Source: Gammaproteobacteria bacterium
GTDB taxonomy: Bacteria > Pseudomonadota > Gammaproteobacteria > Pseudomonadales > Azotimanducaceae_A
Reading direction: 5' to 3'
DNA length: 7,961 nucleotides
NCBI GenBank assembly: GCA_026713405.1
Contig: JAPOON010000517.1
Coordinates: 1-7,961, forward strand
Shown here: positions 1 to 6,207 of the stretch, in pieces
Numbering within the stretch: position 1 is the stretch's first letter
How the letters are laid out: every line of letters begins with the position of its first letter
The notes under the pieces: generated by a model
The model's database searches: none
What the model was told of the DNA's origin: nothing
What the model saw: only the letters and a program-made list of their open reading frames with translations
Translations under genes and position numbers: made by a program

Positions 1-1
1 G

Positions 2-349
2 CGGGCGCCTGCGGAGAGGGTCGCCGACCGGCGCGCGGAGCGGCGCGGGCGGCGCACCGTGGCGGGGACCGGCAGCGCCCGGGCCGCGGAGTACGAAGTG
101 ACCATCAGCGTTCGCTTCGCCATTCGCTCCGGCGCCCGGGTTCTGCGGGAACCGGTGTGGCTCGACGCCAGCCGGGTGTTCGTCGTCGACCGGGACAACA
201 TCGCCGGCACCGCCGGCGAACAGGCGCTCATCGAGGCGGAACTCGCCAACGACCTGGTCGGGCAGATCATGCGGGCTCTGAATGCCGCTGCCGCAACCGT
301 GGCGCCGCCGGCTGCATCCGGGGCCGCCGGGGAAGCCGGTGCAGGTTAA
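2..349 (+). CDS. lptE: LPS-assembly lipoprotein LptE, C-terminal part (5' end cut by window)
   Basis: The frame is open from the left edge to TAA at 347-349, so only the C-terminal ~115 residues are present. The core (EYEVTISVRFAI, then an RDN segment and a final ELANDLVGQIMRAL helix) has the pattern of the LptE C-terminal half: a beta-strand pair, a charged loop, and an amphipathic helix where E. coli LptE ends. LptE is an outer-membrane lipoprotein that plugs the LptD barrel and helps insert lipopolysaccharide; its signal peptide and lipobox would lie upstream of the window. The tail after the helix (about 20 residues rich in Ala, Gly and Pro) is low complexity and probably disordered. The immediately overlapping downstream holA supports the call, because leuS-lptE-holA is a common gammaproteobacterial order. 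The call rests on pattern and context; the divergent sequence prevents higher certainty. Confidence 0.8.
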   Translation, partial: RAPAERVADRRAERRGRRTVAGTGSARAAEYEVTISVRFAIRSGARVLREPVWLDASRVFVVDRDNIAGTAGEQALIEAELANDLVGQIMRALNAAAATVAPPAASGAAGEAGAG

Positions 350-1331
350 GCCCCAGGAACTGGCCTCCAGTCTCGCCGGCACTCTGAGGCCGGTCTACCT
401 GGTGACCGGCGACGAGACCCTGCTGGTGGAAGAGGCGTGCGATCTCGTGCTCAAGGCCGCGACGGGCCAGGGATTTGCCGAGCGCAAGGTGCTGCATGTG
501 GAACCCGGCTTCAAGTGGCACGAGCTACTGGCCGAAGCCGCCTCGCTCTCGCTCTTTTCGGAAAAGAAACTGCTCGATCTGCGGGTGCCGGCCAACAAGT
601 TCGACAAGCAGGCGTCAGAGGCCCTGCGCGAATATGTGGGCGACATCAGCCCGGACAATGTCCTGCTGGTCAGAACGGGCCGCCTGCAGTCCCGCCAGCG
701 TTCCAGCGCCTGGTACAAGGCGATCGACTCCGCGGGCGCCGTCGTTCCCGTCTGGCCCATCGACCAGCGCGAATTGCCGGGCTGGCTGGCCCGGAGGGCG
801 CGTGACGCCGGTCTGGACCTGACGCGCGAAGCCCTCGCCTGGCTTGCCGACCGGGTGGAGGGCAACCTGCTGGCCGCAGCGCAGGAAATCGACAAGCTGA
901 AGCTTGCCGACCTGCAGCAGCCCATCGATGCGGAGAGTCTGGCAGCCGCGGTTTCCGATGCCGCCCACTACGATGCCTTCGAGTTGATCGACGCGGTATT
1001 CGCCGGCGATGCGCGTCGGGTCCGGCGCGTGCTGGCGACGCTTCGCGAAGAGGGCATCTCGCTGTTCGCCCTGATGGGCGCCTTTACCAGCCAGCTACGC
1101 GGCATCGACTCCGGACGCTGGATGCCCCAGCAGAGAAAGCGGTTGATTCCCGGCTTCAGGCGACGCGCCGGTTCCCCGGAACGCGTACTCGCCCAGGTCG
1201 CCCTCATCGACCAGCAAGGCAAGGGCGAACTGCGCGGCGATGCCTGGCTGTCGTTCGAACGATTGCTGGTACGGCTGTGCGGCGTACGCCTGCCCGCCCT
1301 GGAAAGAGAGGCGCGCTACCTCCGACGTTGA
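339..1331 (+). CDS. holA: DNA polymerase III subunit delta (HolA)
   Basis: HolA is the delta subunit of the clamp-loader complex and opens the beta sliding clamp. The 330-residue product is close to the ~343 of E. coli HolA. Recognisable parts are YLVTGDETLLVEEA (residues 20-33, in the N-terminal AAA+-like domain), a SLF segment near 71-73 in the clamp-contacting region, EGNLLAAAQEIDKL (174-187), and AVSDAAHYDAFELIDAV (204-220), which opens the C-terminal collar domain. No functional Walker A is present, as expected for delta. I chose GTG at 339 because GGGGAA at 329-334 lies just upstream and the protein then begins MQVKPQELA, as HolA proteins do. An ATG at 282 would add an Arg/Pro-rich stretch unlike HolA and a longer overlap. 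The gene overlaps lptE by 11 bp, suggesting translational coupling. No nadD follows. Confidence 0.93.
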   Translation: MQVKPQELASSLAGTLRPVYLVTGDETLLVEEACDLVLKAATGQGFAERKVLHVEPGFKWHELLAEAASLSLFSEKKLLDLRVPANKFDKQASEALREYVGDISPDNVLLVRTGRLQSRQRSSAWYKAIDSAGAVVPVWPIDQRELPGWLARRARDAGLDLTREALAWLADRVEGNLLAAAQEIDKLKLADLQQPIDAESLAAAVSDAAHYDAFELIDAVFAGDARRVRRVLATLREEGISLFALMGAFTSQLRGIDSGRWMPQQRKRLIPGFRRRAGSPERVLAQVALIDQQGKGELRGDAWLSFERLLVRLCGVRLPALEREARYLRR

Positions 1332-1366
1332 GCGCGGCCCCGCTCGGCCCGGATTTCGCGCCGATC

Positions 1367-1428
1367 TGCAACCGTACTTTCCGTTTGGTTGACCAGATGC
1401 AAAGTACGTTTTCGTTTGGTTGAAACGG
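1367..1428. repeat. Degenerate 31-bp tandem duplication in a convergent gap
   Basis: Two 31-bp units, 1367-1397 and 1398-1428, lie head to tail. Both begin TGCAA and share CGTTTGGTTGA (1382-1392 and 1413-1423), preceded in each by a T-rich run and a GTAC (1374-1377 and 1404-1407). The second copy also contains an inverted repeat, CGTTT (1413-1417) and AAACG (1423-1427), separated by 5 nt. The 31-bp period is close to three helical turns. The repeat sits between holA and the 3' end of the convergent phosphatase gene, so an ordinary promoter operator is not expected there. It is AT-richer than its surroundings. It could be a protein-binding site pair, a transcript-end element, or a chance local duplication. 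Confidence 0.55.
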
Positions 1429-1449
1429 CGCCTCGACGCCCTCGCGACA

Positions 1450-1992
1450 CTAGAGCACGCGGGTTTGCGCTTCGTTGCCCAGTTGCAGGAGCCGTAGTGA
1501 GCCGTTGCCGTTGTCGAAAGTGGTCACCGAGCCGTTGTCCGGCTGGAATATCACCATCCGGTCATCGCCTTGTGCGGCCCCGACCGCTACGTTGATGGCG
1601 ATGAAGTGGCAGAAGATTACGCAGTCTTCGCGTTGCGACTTTACGCAATCCACCAGCGCGTCCCGCCAGGCCAGGAGATCGGTGCCCAGGTCGAGCCAGC
1701 TTCCGGCCATGGCTTGGGAGAGCCAGCGCGAGCGCTCGGCGAGGTCCGTGGTGGGGAAGGGAATTTCGGCTACCCGGGGCTCGATCGTCACTTCCTGTTT
1801 CCACAGTTCCGCAAGGGGTTCAGAGGTTTGCCTGGCGCGGGCGAAGGGGCTGGAGAGGATCGGCAGCGGGCCCTTGCCGCTGAGGGAGACCGCCGTGGCC
1901 CTGGCCTGTTCGCGGCCGAGGTCGTCGAGACCCGGGTCGAGACCATCGCCCACCCGGGCCTTGCCGTGCCGCACCATGTAAACTGTCGCCAT
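1450..1992 (-). CDS. Histidine phosphatase (phosphoglycerate mutase-like) family protein
   Basis: The 180-residue product has the branch-2-superfamily RHG signature near its start (MVRHGKA; R8, H9, G10), where His9 would form the phospho-histidine intermediate. It also has SSPFARARQT (47-56), supplying the second phosphate-binding Arg (R52), a likely acid-base Glu near 76, and a second His (H129) in IFCHFIAIN. The His block lacks the usual glycine after His (normally SHG or similar). At this size it resembles SixA-like and CobC-like short members; substrate cannot be read from sequence. The ATG at 1992 has a good Shine-Dalgarno, with GAGG complementary to 2001-2004. It is divergent from cobS with an 82-bp gap, so a shared control region is possible. 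Because of cobST next door, an alpha-ribazole phosphatase role is conceivable, but family-level similarity alone does not support assigning it. Confidence 0.85.
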   Translation of the reverse strand: MATVYMVRHGKARVGDGLDPGLDDLGREQARATAVSLSGKGPLPILSSPFARARQTSEPLAELWKQEVTIEPRVAEIPFPTTDLAERSRWLSQAMAGSWLDLGTDLLAWRDALVDCVKSQREDCVIFCHFIAINVAVGAAQGDDRMVIFQPDNGSVTTFDNGNGSLRLLQLGNEAQTRVL

Positions 1993-2038
1993 TCAGGTTG
2001 CCTCTTCTGTTTTGCTGGTTCGCCCCCCGGCGGTTCCG

Positions 2039-2044
2039 TAAAAT
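2039..2044 (+). promoter_or_regulatory. Candidate -10 box for cobST
   Basis: TAAAAT lies 30 nt upstream of the chosen cobS start in the short divergent gap between the phosphatase gene and cobS, an AT-rich island in GC-rich DNA. No convincing -35 stands at 16-18 nt; TTGCTG at 2012-2017 is spaced 21 nt away. The assignment is weak. Confidence 0.25.
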
Positions 2045-2064
2045 AGCGCGCTTTGCCCGGATTT

Positions 2065-2069
2065 GGGAG
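2065..2069 (+). promoter_or_regulatory. Shine-Dalgarno deciding the cobS start
   Basis: GGGAG lies five nt upstream of GTG at 2075. It overlaps the end of a possible in-frame TTG start (2063-2065), which would leave that start without a ribosome-binding site. This favours GTG 2075. Confidence 0.6.
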
Positions 2070-2074
2070 TATCA

Positions 2075-3076
2075 GTGACCATACTGGAATCGGGTCTGTC
2101 GCCGGACCTCAAGCTCGACGCCAAGGTTTCCGTGCGGGAAGCGTTCGACATCGACCTCGACCTGGAGGTACCGGCATTCTCCGAACACACGCCGTACGTG
2201 CCGGCGGTGGACCACGACTACCTGTTCGACCGCGATACCACGCTCTCCATCCTGGCGGGTTTCGGCCACAACCGGCGGGTGATGATCCAGGGCTATCACG
2301 GCACCGGCAAGTCTACCCACGTCGAACAGATTGCCGCGCGGCTCAACTGGCCATGCCTCAGGATCAACCTCGACAGCCACATCAGCCGCATCGACCTGGT
2401 GGGCAAGGACGCCATCGTCGTCGAGGACGGCAAGCAGATCACCGCGTTCAAGGAGGGCATCCTGCCCTGGGCGCTGCAGCACCCGGTGGCGCTGTGCTTC
2501 GACGAATACGACGCCGGGCGGCCGGACGTCATGTTCGTCATTCAGCGCGTCCTGGAAGTCGAGGGCAAGCTGACCCTGCTCGACCAGAACAAGGTGATTT
2601 CCCCGCACCCCCACTTCCGCCTGTTCTCCACCACCAACACGGTCGGCCTGGGCGATACCACCGGGCTCTATCACGGCACGCAGCAGATCAACCAGGGGCA
2701 GATGGACCGCTGGAGCATCGTCACCACCCTGAACTACCTGGAGCACGATGCGGAAACCGACATCGTGCTCGGCAAGGCGAAAAGCTATGCCGGCAGCGAG
2801 GCGGGCCGCCGTGCGGTGTCCAACATGGTGTCCGTCGCCGACCTCACCCGACAGGGGTTCATCAACGGCGACGTATCCGTCGTCATGTCTCCCCGCACCG
2901 TCCTCACCTGGGCGCAGAATGCCGAGATTTTCGGCGATTCGGGGTTCGCATTCCGGGTCACTTTTCTCAACAAGTGCGATGAACTGGAGCGCCCGATCGT
3001 GGCGGAGTACTACCAGCGCTGCATGGGCGAGGACCTGGGCGATGCGACGGCGGGCATAACGCTGCGCACGGCCTGA
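2075..3076 (+). CDS. cobS: Aerobic cobaltochelatase AAA+ subunit CobS
   Basis: CobS is the ATPase subunit of the aerobic cobaltochelatase CobNST, which inserts Co(II) into hydrogenobyrinic acid a,c-diamide in the cytoplasm. The 333-residue product matches the usual length of about 330. Visible motifs from the GTG start are Walker [10 protein letters not shown] (73-81), Walker B LCFDEYD (140-146), sensor-1 FSTTNT (184-189), a DRW that fits an arginine-finger position (211-213), and MSPRTV (271-276) in the lid. The block [18 protein letters not shown] (98-115) is typical of the MoxR/CobS clade with its pre-sensor insertions. Start GTG 2075 is chosen for its GGGAG site. Only 14 bp separate it from cobT, so the two are one transcription unit. 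No cobN is visible; CobS is also close to MoxR-type ATPases, but the partner below makes CobS the best reading. Confidence 0.9.
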   Translation: MTILESGLSPDLKLDAKVSVREAFDIDLDLEVPAFSEHTPYVPAVDHDYLFDRDTTLSILAGFGHNRRVMIQGYHGTGKSTHVEQIAARLNWPCLRINLDSHISRIDLVGKDAIVVEDGKQITAFKEGILPWALQHPVALCFDEYDAGRPDVMFVIQRVLEVEGKLTLLDQNKVISPHPHFRLFSTTNTVGLGDTTGLYHGTQQINQGQMDRWSIVTTLNYLEHDAETDIVLGKAKSYAGSEAGRRAVSNMVSVADLTRQGFINGDVSVVMSPRTVLTWAQNAEIFGDSGFAFRVTFLNKCDELERPIVAEYYQRCMGEDLGDATAGITLRTA

Positions 3077-3090
3077 GCACAACCAGCGCC

Positions 3091-4917
3091 GTGTCGGTCG
3101 AATTGGAACATCCGCTGGAGTCCTTCAAGCGCGCCACCGTCGCCACGGTGCGGGCCATTGCGGAAGACAACGAGGTCGAGGTCGCCTTCGGCCAGGGTTC
3201 CCCCGTGCTGCGCGGCAACCGGGTGCGCATGCCGCTGCCCACCGTGGGTTGCGACGATGCGGAAATCAATTCGGTGCGCGGCATCGGCGATGAACTGGCG
3301 CTGAAACTCCGGTTCCACGACGAGGCCGTGCACAACCGTTTCGCGCCGCGCAGCGGGCCCGCCCAGGAAATGTTCGAGTGGATCGAGGATGCGCGCATCG
3401 CCTCCATCGGTTCGCGGCGCTTCGAGGGCGTGGCGCAGAACCTCGAGGCATCCCTTGAGGCGCACTGCCGCCAGGCGGAATTCGACAGCGTCGTGGATGT
3501 ATCCGAAGCGCCCCTGTCGGTGGCCGTCGGCCTGCTGGTCAGGCAGCACCTGACCGGCCGCGAACTGCCGCCGTCGGCGGAAAACCTCGTCCAGTTCTGG
3601 CGCGATCATGTCCAGGAGCACGCCGGCGACGACATCGCGGCGCTGCAGGGTTGCCTGCACGACCAGCGCCGGTTCGCCACCGTCTGCCGCGAGATCATCG
3701 CCGATCTCGGCCTGGGCGCGGAACTGGAGGATCCGCTTGAGGAACTGGACAACCAGGACGAAACCGAGGCCAGCGACGAGGATGCGGAGGGCGACGCGGA
3801 GTTCGACCCGGACGACGTGGTGATCGATGACGAGGGCCTGACCGACGAGTCCGCCGACGGCGAAGCATCGCTGATGGAAATGGATGCGGACCTCGATTCG
3901 GAGGAACTCGGCGCCGAGGCAGACCCGGACGAGGCGCCCCTGGTCATGCCGGACGATGCGGGCCGCATCCGTATGGATGTCAACTACCAGGCCTACACCG
4001 GCGAGTTCGACGAGGTGGTGCCCGCCGAGGAACTGTGCGACCCGGATGAACTGTCGCGCCTGCGGACATTGCTCGACCAGCAGCTGCTCCCCCTGCAGCA
4101 CGCTACCGCCAAGCTCGCCAACCGCCTGCAGCGGCGCCTGATGGCCAAGCAGAACCGCACCTGGGAGTTCGATCTGGACGAGGGCATCCTCGACTCCTCC
4201 CGGCTTGCCCAGGTGGTGGTCGATCCCATGAACCCGCTGGCGTACAAGCAGGAAAAGGAGATGGACTTCCGCGACACGGTGGTCACCCTGCTGATCGACA
4301 GCTCGGGTTCCATGCGTGGCCGCTCCATCACCATTGCCGCCATGTGTGCCGACATACTCGGCCGCACGCTCGAGCGCTGCTCGGTGCGGGTGGAGATCCT
4401 CGGGTTTACCACCCGGGGATGGCGGGGCGGCCGCTCACGGGAGAAGTGGATCGCCGAGGGCAAACCCGCCCATCCCGGGCGCCTTAACGACCTGCGCCAC
4501 ATCGTCTACAAGGCCGCCGACGACACCTGGCACCGCTCCCGCAAGCACCTCGGGCTGATGATGCGCGAGGAAATGCTGAAGGAGAACATCGACGGCGAGG
4601 CGCTCATCTGGGCGCACAACCGCATCGTGGTGCGCCCGGAAGAACGCAAGGTGCTGATGGTGATCTCCGACGGCCTGCCGGTGGACAACTCCACCCTGCT
4701 CGTGAACCCGAGCAATTACCTGGAGCAGCACCTCAAGTACGCCATCGACAGCATCGAAGTGCAGTCGCCCGTGGAACTGCTCGCCATCGGCATCGGCCAC
4801 GATGTCACCCACCATTACCGGCGGGCGGTGACCATCACCGATGCGGAACAGCTCGGCGGGGCGATGACCGAGCAGTTGGCGGCGCTGTTCGAAGTGGAAA
4901 GGGCCGGCGCCCGCTGA
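3091..4917 (+). CDS. cobT: Aerobic cobaltochelatase VWA subunit CobT
   Basis: CobT is the VWA partner of CobS; a CobS-CobT ring complex is thought to drive metal insertion by CobN. The product of 608 residues is near the usual CobT size. Order: an N-terminal helical domain (about 1-210, beginning [15 protein letters not shown]), a strongly acidic linker (about 211-290, runs of Asp and Glu), a connector (about 300-390), and a C-terminal VWA domain (about 396-605). The VWA domain has an intact MIDAS: DSSGS at 403-407, Thr in GFTT (440/441), and Asp527 in VISDGLP. The block around [20 protein letters not shown] (461-480) is characteristic of CobT. The GTG start lacks a clear Shine-Dalgarno and sits 14 bp after the cobS stop, so translation probably depends on re-initiation or coupling. 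This is not the unrelated CobT phosphoribosyltransferase of the E. coli/Salmonella naming. Confidence 0.92.
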   Translation: MSVELEHPLESFKRATVATVRAIAEDNEVEVAFGQGSPVLRGNRVRMPLPTVGCDDAEINSVRGIGDELALKLRFHDEAVHNRFAPRSGPAQEMFEWIEDARIASIGSRRFEGVAQNLEASLEAHCRQAEFDSVVDVSEAPLSVAVGLLVRQHLTGRELPPSAENLVQFWRDHVQEHAGDDIAALQGCLHDQRRFATVCREIIADLGLGAELEDPLEELDNQDETEASDEDAEGDAEFDPDDVVIDDEGLTDESADGEASLMEMDADLDSEELGAEADPDEAPLVMPDDAGRIRMDVNYQAYTGEFDEVVPAEELCDPDELSRLRTLLDQQLLPLQHATAKLANRLQRRLMAKQNRTWEFDLDEGILDSSRLAQVVVDPMNPLAYKQEKEMDFRDTVVTLLIDSSGSMRGRSITIAAMCADILGRTLERCSVRVEILGFTTRGWRGGRSREKWIAEGKPAHPGRLNDLRHIVYKAADDTWHRSRKHLGLMMREEMLKENIDGEALIWAHNRIVVRPEERKVLMVISDGLPVDNSTLLVNPSNYLEQHLKYAIDSIEVQSPVELLAIGIGHDVTHHYRRAVTITDAEQLGGAMTEQLAALFEVERAGAR

Positions 4918-4924
4918 CGCCCGG

Positions 4925-5104
4925 TCACGGGGAGGACGCCCGGAATTCCGGGAGGACGCCCGGCATTCCGGGAACGTGCTGGCGACTGAAGTTCGCGACG
5001 ATGGCTCCCGAGCCGGATCCTTTCACGAACAGGTCCGGCTGGATCCGTGCGGGACAGGACACTAGGATCCTTGAACGGCCTTTACGTGGACAAAAGAGTC
5101 GCAT
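4925..5104 (-). CDS. Possible 59-residue small protein, or translated part of a repeat element
   Basis: An ATG frame of 59 codons (cat at 5102-5104 to tca at 4925-4927) fills the gap between cobT and the ABM gene without overlapping either. It begins MRLFCPRKGRSRIL, contains KGSGSGAIVANFS in the middle and ends in a proline-rich stretch (HVPGMPGVLPEF) encoded by the 20-bp tandem repeats. Charge is strongly basic near the N-terminus. It has no recognised domain, no signal peptide and no clear membrane segment. GGAGG lies about 12 nt upstream of the ATG, longer than ideal, just after a strong hairpin (5121-5139). I do not recognise the product. The frame could be non-coding sequence that happens to be open, the translated end of a dispersed repeat, or a real small protein. 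Confidence 0.3.
   Translation of the reverse strand: MRLFCPRKGRSRILVSCPARIQPDLFVKGSGSGAIVANFSRQHVPGMPGVLPEFRASSP
4931..4970. repeat. Two-copy 20-bp tandem repeat with GC palindromes
   Basis: The units GGAGGACGCCCGGAATTCCG (4931-4950) and 4951-4970 differ at one base (A to C in the middle). A shorter degenerate copy of the GACGCCCGG core overlaps the cobT stop at about 4916-4924. The first unit with the next bases forms the perfect palindrome CCCGGAATTCCGGG (4939-4952). The array begins just past the cobT stop and could act as a weak transcript-end structure, but no T-run follows. Confidence 0.75.
5011..5040. other. Inverted repeat downstream of cobT
   Basis: AGCCGGA (5011-5017) pairs perfectly with TCCGGCT (5034-5040) around a 16-nt intervening sequence; the pairing can extend by one G-U and one C-G pair. 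It lies inside the 59-codon minus-strand frame. There is no T-run, so a classical terminator is unlikely. Confidence 0.4.
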
Positions 5105-5120
5105 TTTCGAACAACGCCTC

Positions 5121-5139
5121 CAAGTTGCGCAGCAACTTG
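5121..5139. other. Strong hairpin, 8-bp perfect stem
   Basis: CAAGTTGC (5121-5128) and GCAACTTG (5132-5139) form a perfect 8-bp stem with a 3-nt loop. Together with the next hairpin (5142-5160) it lies immediately after the ABM gene stop when read on the minus strand, and directly ahead of a GGAGG that precedes the 59-codon ORF. No U-run follows on either strand. Confidence 0.6.
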
Positions 5140-5141
5140 AT

Positions 5142-5160
5142 CGCGTCGCTTGGCGACGCG
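5142..5160 (-). terminator. GC-rich hairpin abutting the ABM gene stop
   Basis: CGCGTCGC (5142-5149) pairs with GCGACGCG (5153-5160) in a perfect 8-bp stem with a 3-nt loop, starting one base beyond the ABM gene stop codon. It may terminate or protect the 3' end of that transcript. The lack of a U-run argues against simple intrinsic termination. Confidence 0.4.
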
Positions 5161-5161
5161 C

Positions 5162-5449
5162 CTAGGCCTTGATGACCTGCATGCGCTCGATTTCCGGCGC
5201 GCCGGTCATCAGTCCGGCAAAGCCCGGCCCCGCGGCCCTGAAGTGCTCGGTCTTGCCGTGGGCATCGAGGTCTTCCTGGGTATCGTACAGCTCCAGCATG
5301 ACGTAATTGCCGTCTTCGTCCCGGCACATCGAATACATCTGGTTGCCGGGCTCGTTGGCGCGAACCTGGTCGATCAGTTTGGACATGTGTTCCTCGAAGG
5401 CGGCTTCCTTGCCTGGTGCAACGTGCAGTCTGGCGATCACGGCTATCAT
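5162..5449 (-). CDS. Antibiotic biosynthesis monooxygenase (ABM) domain protein
   Basis: The 95-residue product has the layout of the ABM/dimeric alpha-beta barrel family: an opening strand with APGKEAAFEEHM (MIAVIARLHVAPGKEA, 1-16), a helix (15-31), then GNYVMLELYDTQEDLDAHGKTEHFRA (about 47-72) and a closing strand ERMQVIKA. The ELYDTQEDLDAHGKTEHF block, with His64 and His69, is the most diagnostic part. Such proteins are small cytoplasmic homodimers; some are quinol or polyketide monooxygenases, others have no known substrate, and sequence alone does not separate them. I start at ATG 5449, since GGAG lies six nt upstream and family members begin at this strand; an upstream ATG at 5482 would add a poorly matching stretch. 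The gene is divergent from the Nudix gene and is monocistronic unless the small ORF downstream is real. Confidence 0.85.
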   Translation of the reverse strand: MIAVIARLHVAPGKEAAFEEHMSKLIDQVRANEPGNQMYSMCRDEDGNYVMLELYDTQEDLDAHGKTEHFRAAGPGFAGLMTGAPEIERMQVIKA

Positions 5450-5455
5450 GGGGTT

Positions 5456-5459
5456 CTCC
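5456..5459 (-). promoter_or_regulatory. Shine-Dalgarno deciding the ABM gene start
   Basis: On the minus strand GGAG (read from 5459 to 5456) stands six nt before ATG 5449. It supports the shorter 95-residue product over a start at 5482. Confidence 0.6.
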
Positions 5460-5563
5460 GCAAAAGGCGGCGAGGATAGCAACGAATCCGACGATGCCCA
5501 AGCGCGGCGGAAGGGCAGTGGGCGGGTGTGAACCCGGCTCCCCCCTCAATTTCGTCCGCAAAC

Positions 5564-5567
5564 AGGA
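5564..5567 (+). promoter_or_regulatory. Shine-Dalgarno deciding the Nudix gene start
   Basis: AGGA is seven nt upstream of ATG 5575 but only one nt upstream of the in-frame ATG 5569. Spacing therefore selects 5575. A small hairpin with a GTGA loop (CGGGT 5523-5527, ACCCG 5532-5536) lies further upstream; its role is unknown. Confidence 0.55.
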
Positions 5568-5574
5568 TATGTGG

Positions 5575-6129
5575 ATGCACCGGAGCAAACTGATCGCCGA
5601 ACTCGATGCCTACGCGGGCCGCTTTCCCGAAGAGGCGGCGACGGCCCGGCGATTCCGGGATTTCGTCAGGCGCCACGGCGACTGTTTCAAGCGGGAGTGC
5701 CTGCCCGGCCACGTCACCGGCAGTGCCTGGATCGTCGATTCGACCGGTACCCGGGCGCTGCTTACCCATCACAAAAAGCTGGGCCGCTGGCTGCAGCCGG
5801 GGGGTCACAGCGATGGCGTAGCGGACGGCCTTGTCGTGGCCCTTCGCGAAGCGCGGGAAGAAACAGGGCTCGAACTGGTTGCCTCTTCCGATACCCCCAT
5901 GGACATCGACATTCACGAGATTCCCGCCCGGGGCGCGGAGCCTGCCCACCGGCACTATGATCTGCGTTATGCCCTGATCGCGCGTTCCGATGTGTACACC
6001 GTCAGCGGCGAATCCCACGACCTGGCCTGGGTCGGATTCGATGAGCTCGAGGCCTATACGAGCGAAGATTCGGTTTTGCGGTTGCGGCGCAAGTGGCTGG
6101 AAGGAAAGCGCGGGCCCGCCGTGCGGTGA
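5575..6129 (+). CDS. Nudix hydrolase
   Basis: The 184-residue product carries a Nudix box at residues 77-99: G77, then REAREETGL (91-99), whose R91, E92, E95 and E96 form the catalytic Mg2+-binding helix. The first Glu of the GX5E pattern is Ala83. The N-terminal ~40 residues form a helical extension (FPEEAATARRFRDFVRRHGDCF) before CLPGHVTGSAWIVD, where the Nudix fold begins; LLTHHKKLGRWLQPGGHSDG (62-81) leads into the box. Nudix enzymes cleave nucleoside diphosphates linked to another moiety; the substrate here cannot be deduced. ATG 5575 is preferred on Shine-Dalgarno spacing. The gene is divergent from the ABM gene across 125 bp and convergent with the SulP gene, so it is probably transcribed alone. 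Confidence 0.9.
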   Translation: MHRSKLIAELDAYAGRFPEEAATARRFRDFVRRHGDCFKRECLPGHVTGSAWIVDSTGTRALLTHHKKLGRWLQPGGHSDGVADGLVVALREAREETGLELVASSDTPMDIDIHEIPARGAEPAHRHYDLRYALIARSDVYTVSGESHDLAWVGFDELEAYTSEDSVLRLRRKWLEGKRGPAVR

Positions 6130-6144
6130 ATCAGGGTTGCTTGC

Positions 6145-6157
6145 GGGGCAATGCCCC
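6145..6157. terminator. Short GC hairpin between convergent Nudix and SulP genes
   Basis: GGGGC (6145-6149) and GCCCC (6153-6157) form a 5-bp stem with a 3-nt loop 15 nt after the Nudix stop. The stem is short and no T-run follows, so only a weak bidirectional end signal is suggested. Confidence 0.25.
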
Positions 6158-6207
6158 AGTCCTGCGAGGAAACAGTGGCCGGGAGGGATTTTCGCTTTCG
6201 CAACTTG

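Noticed and set aside
282..338. Upstream ATG as the holA start
   Set aside because: The added residues are Arg/Pro-rich and unlike HolA, and the overlap with lptE would grow to 68 bp.
1475..2046. Plus-strand open frames opposite the histidine phosphatase
   Set aside because: The minus-strand product has RHG motifs and a good ribosome-binding site; the plus-strand products resemble nothing.
2063..2074. TTG at 2063 as the cobS start
   Set aside because: It has no ribosome-binding site of its own, while GTG 2075 has GGGAG at five nt.
2072..3082. Open frame of more than 330 codons antisense to cobS
   Set aside because: It mirrors the highly conserved cobS frame, has no recognisable domain, and is expected in GC-rich codon-biased DNA.
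3010..4101. Open frame of about 360 codons antisense to cobT
   Set aside because: It is a shadow of the acidic and helical cobT coding sequence, with a Val/Leu/Arg-rich composition and no family match.
5015..5070. Three GGATCC sites within 56 bp
   Set aside because: They are spaced irregularly and form no larger repeat; most likely chance within GC-rich DNA.
5082..5588. Minus-strand frame covering the ABM gene and ending DAIKLLRNLEALFENATLLST
   Set aside because: It overlaps the well-supported ABM gene in another frame. The protein-like ending may belong to the repeat-like gap, but there is no start specific to it.
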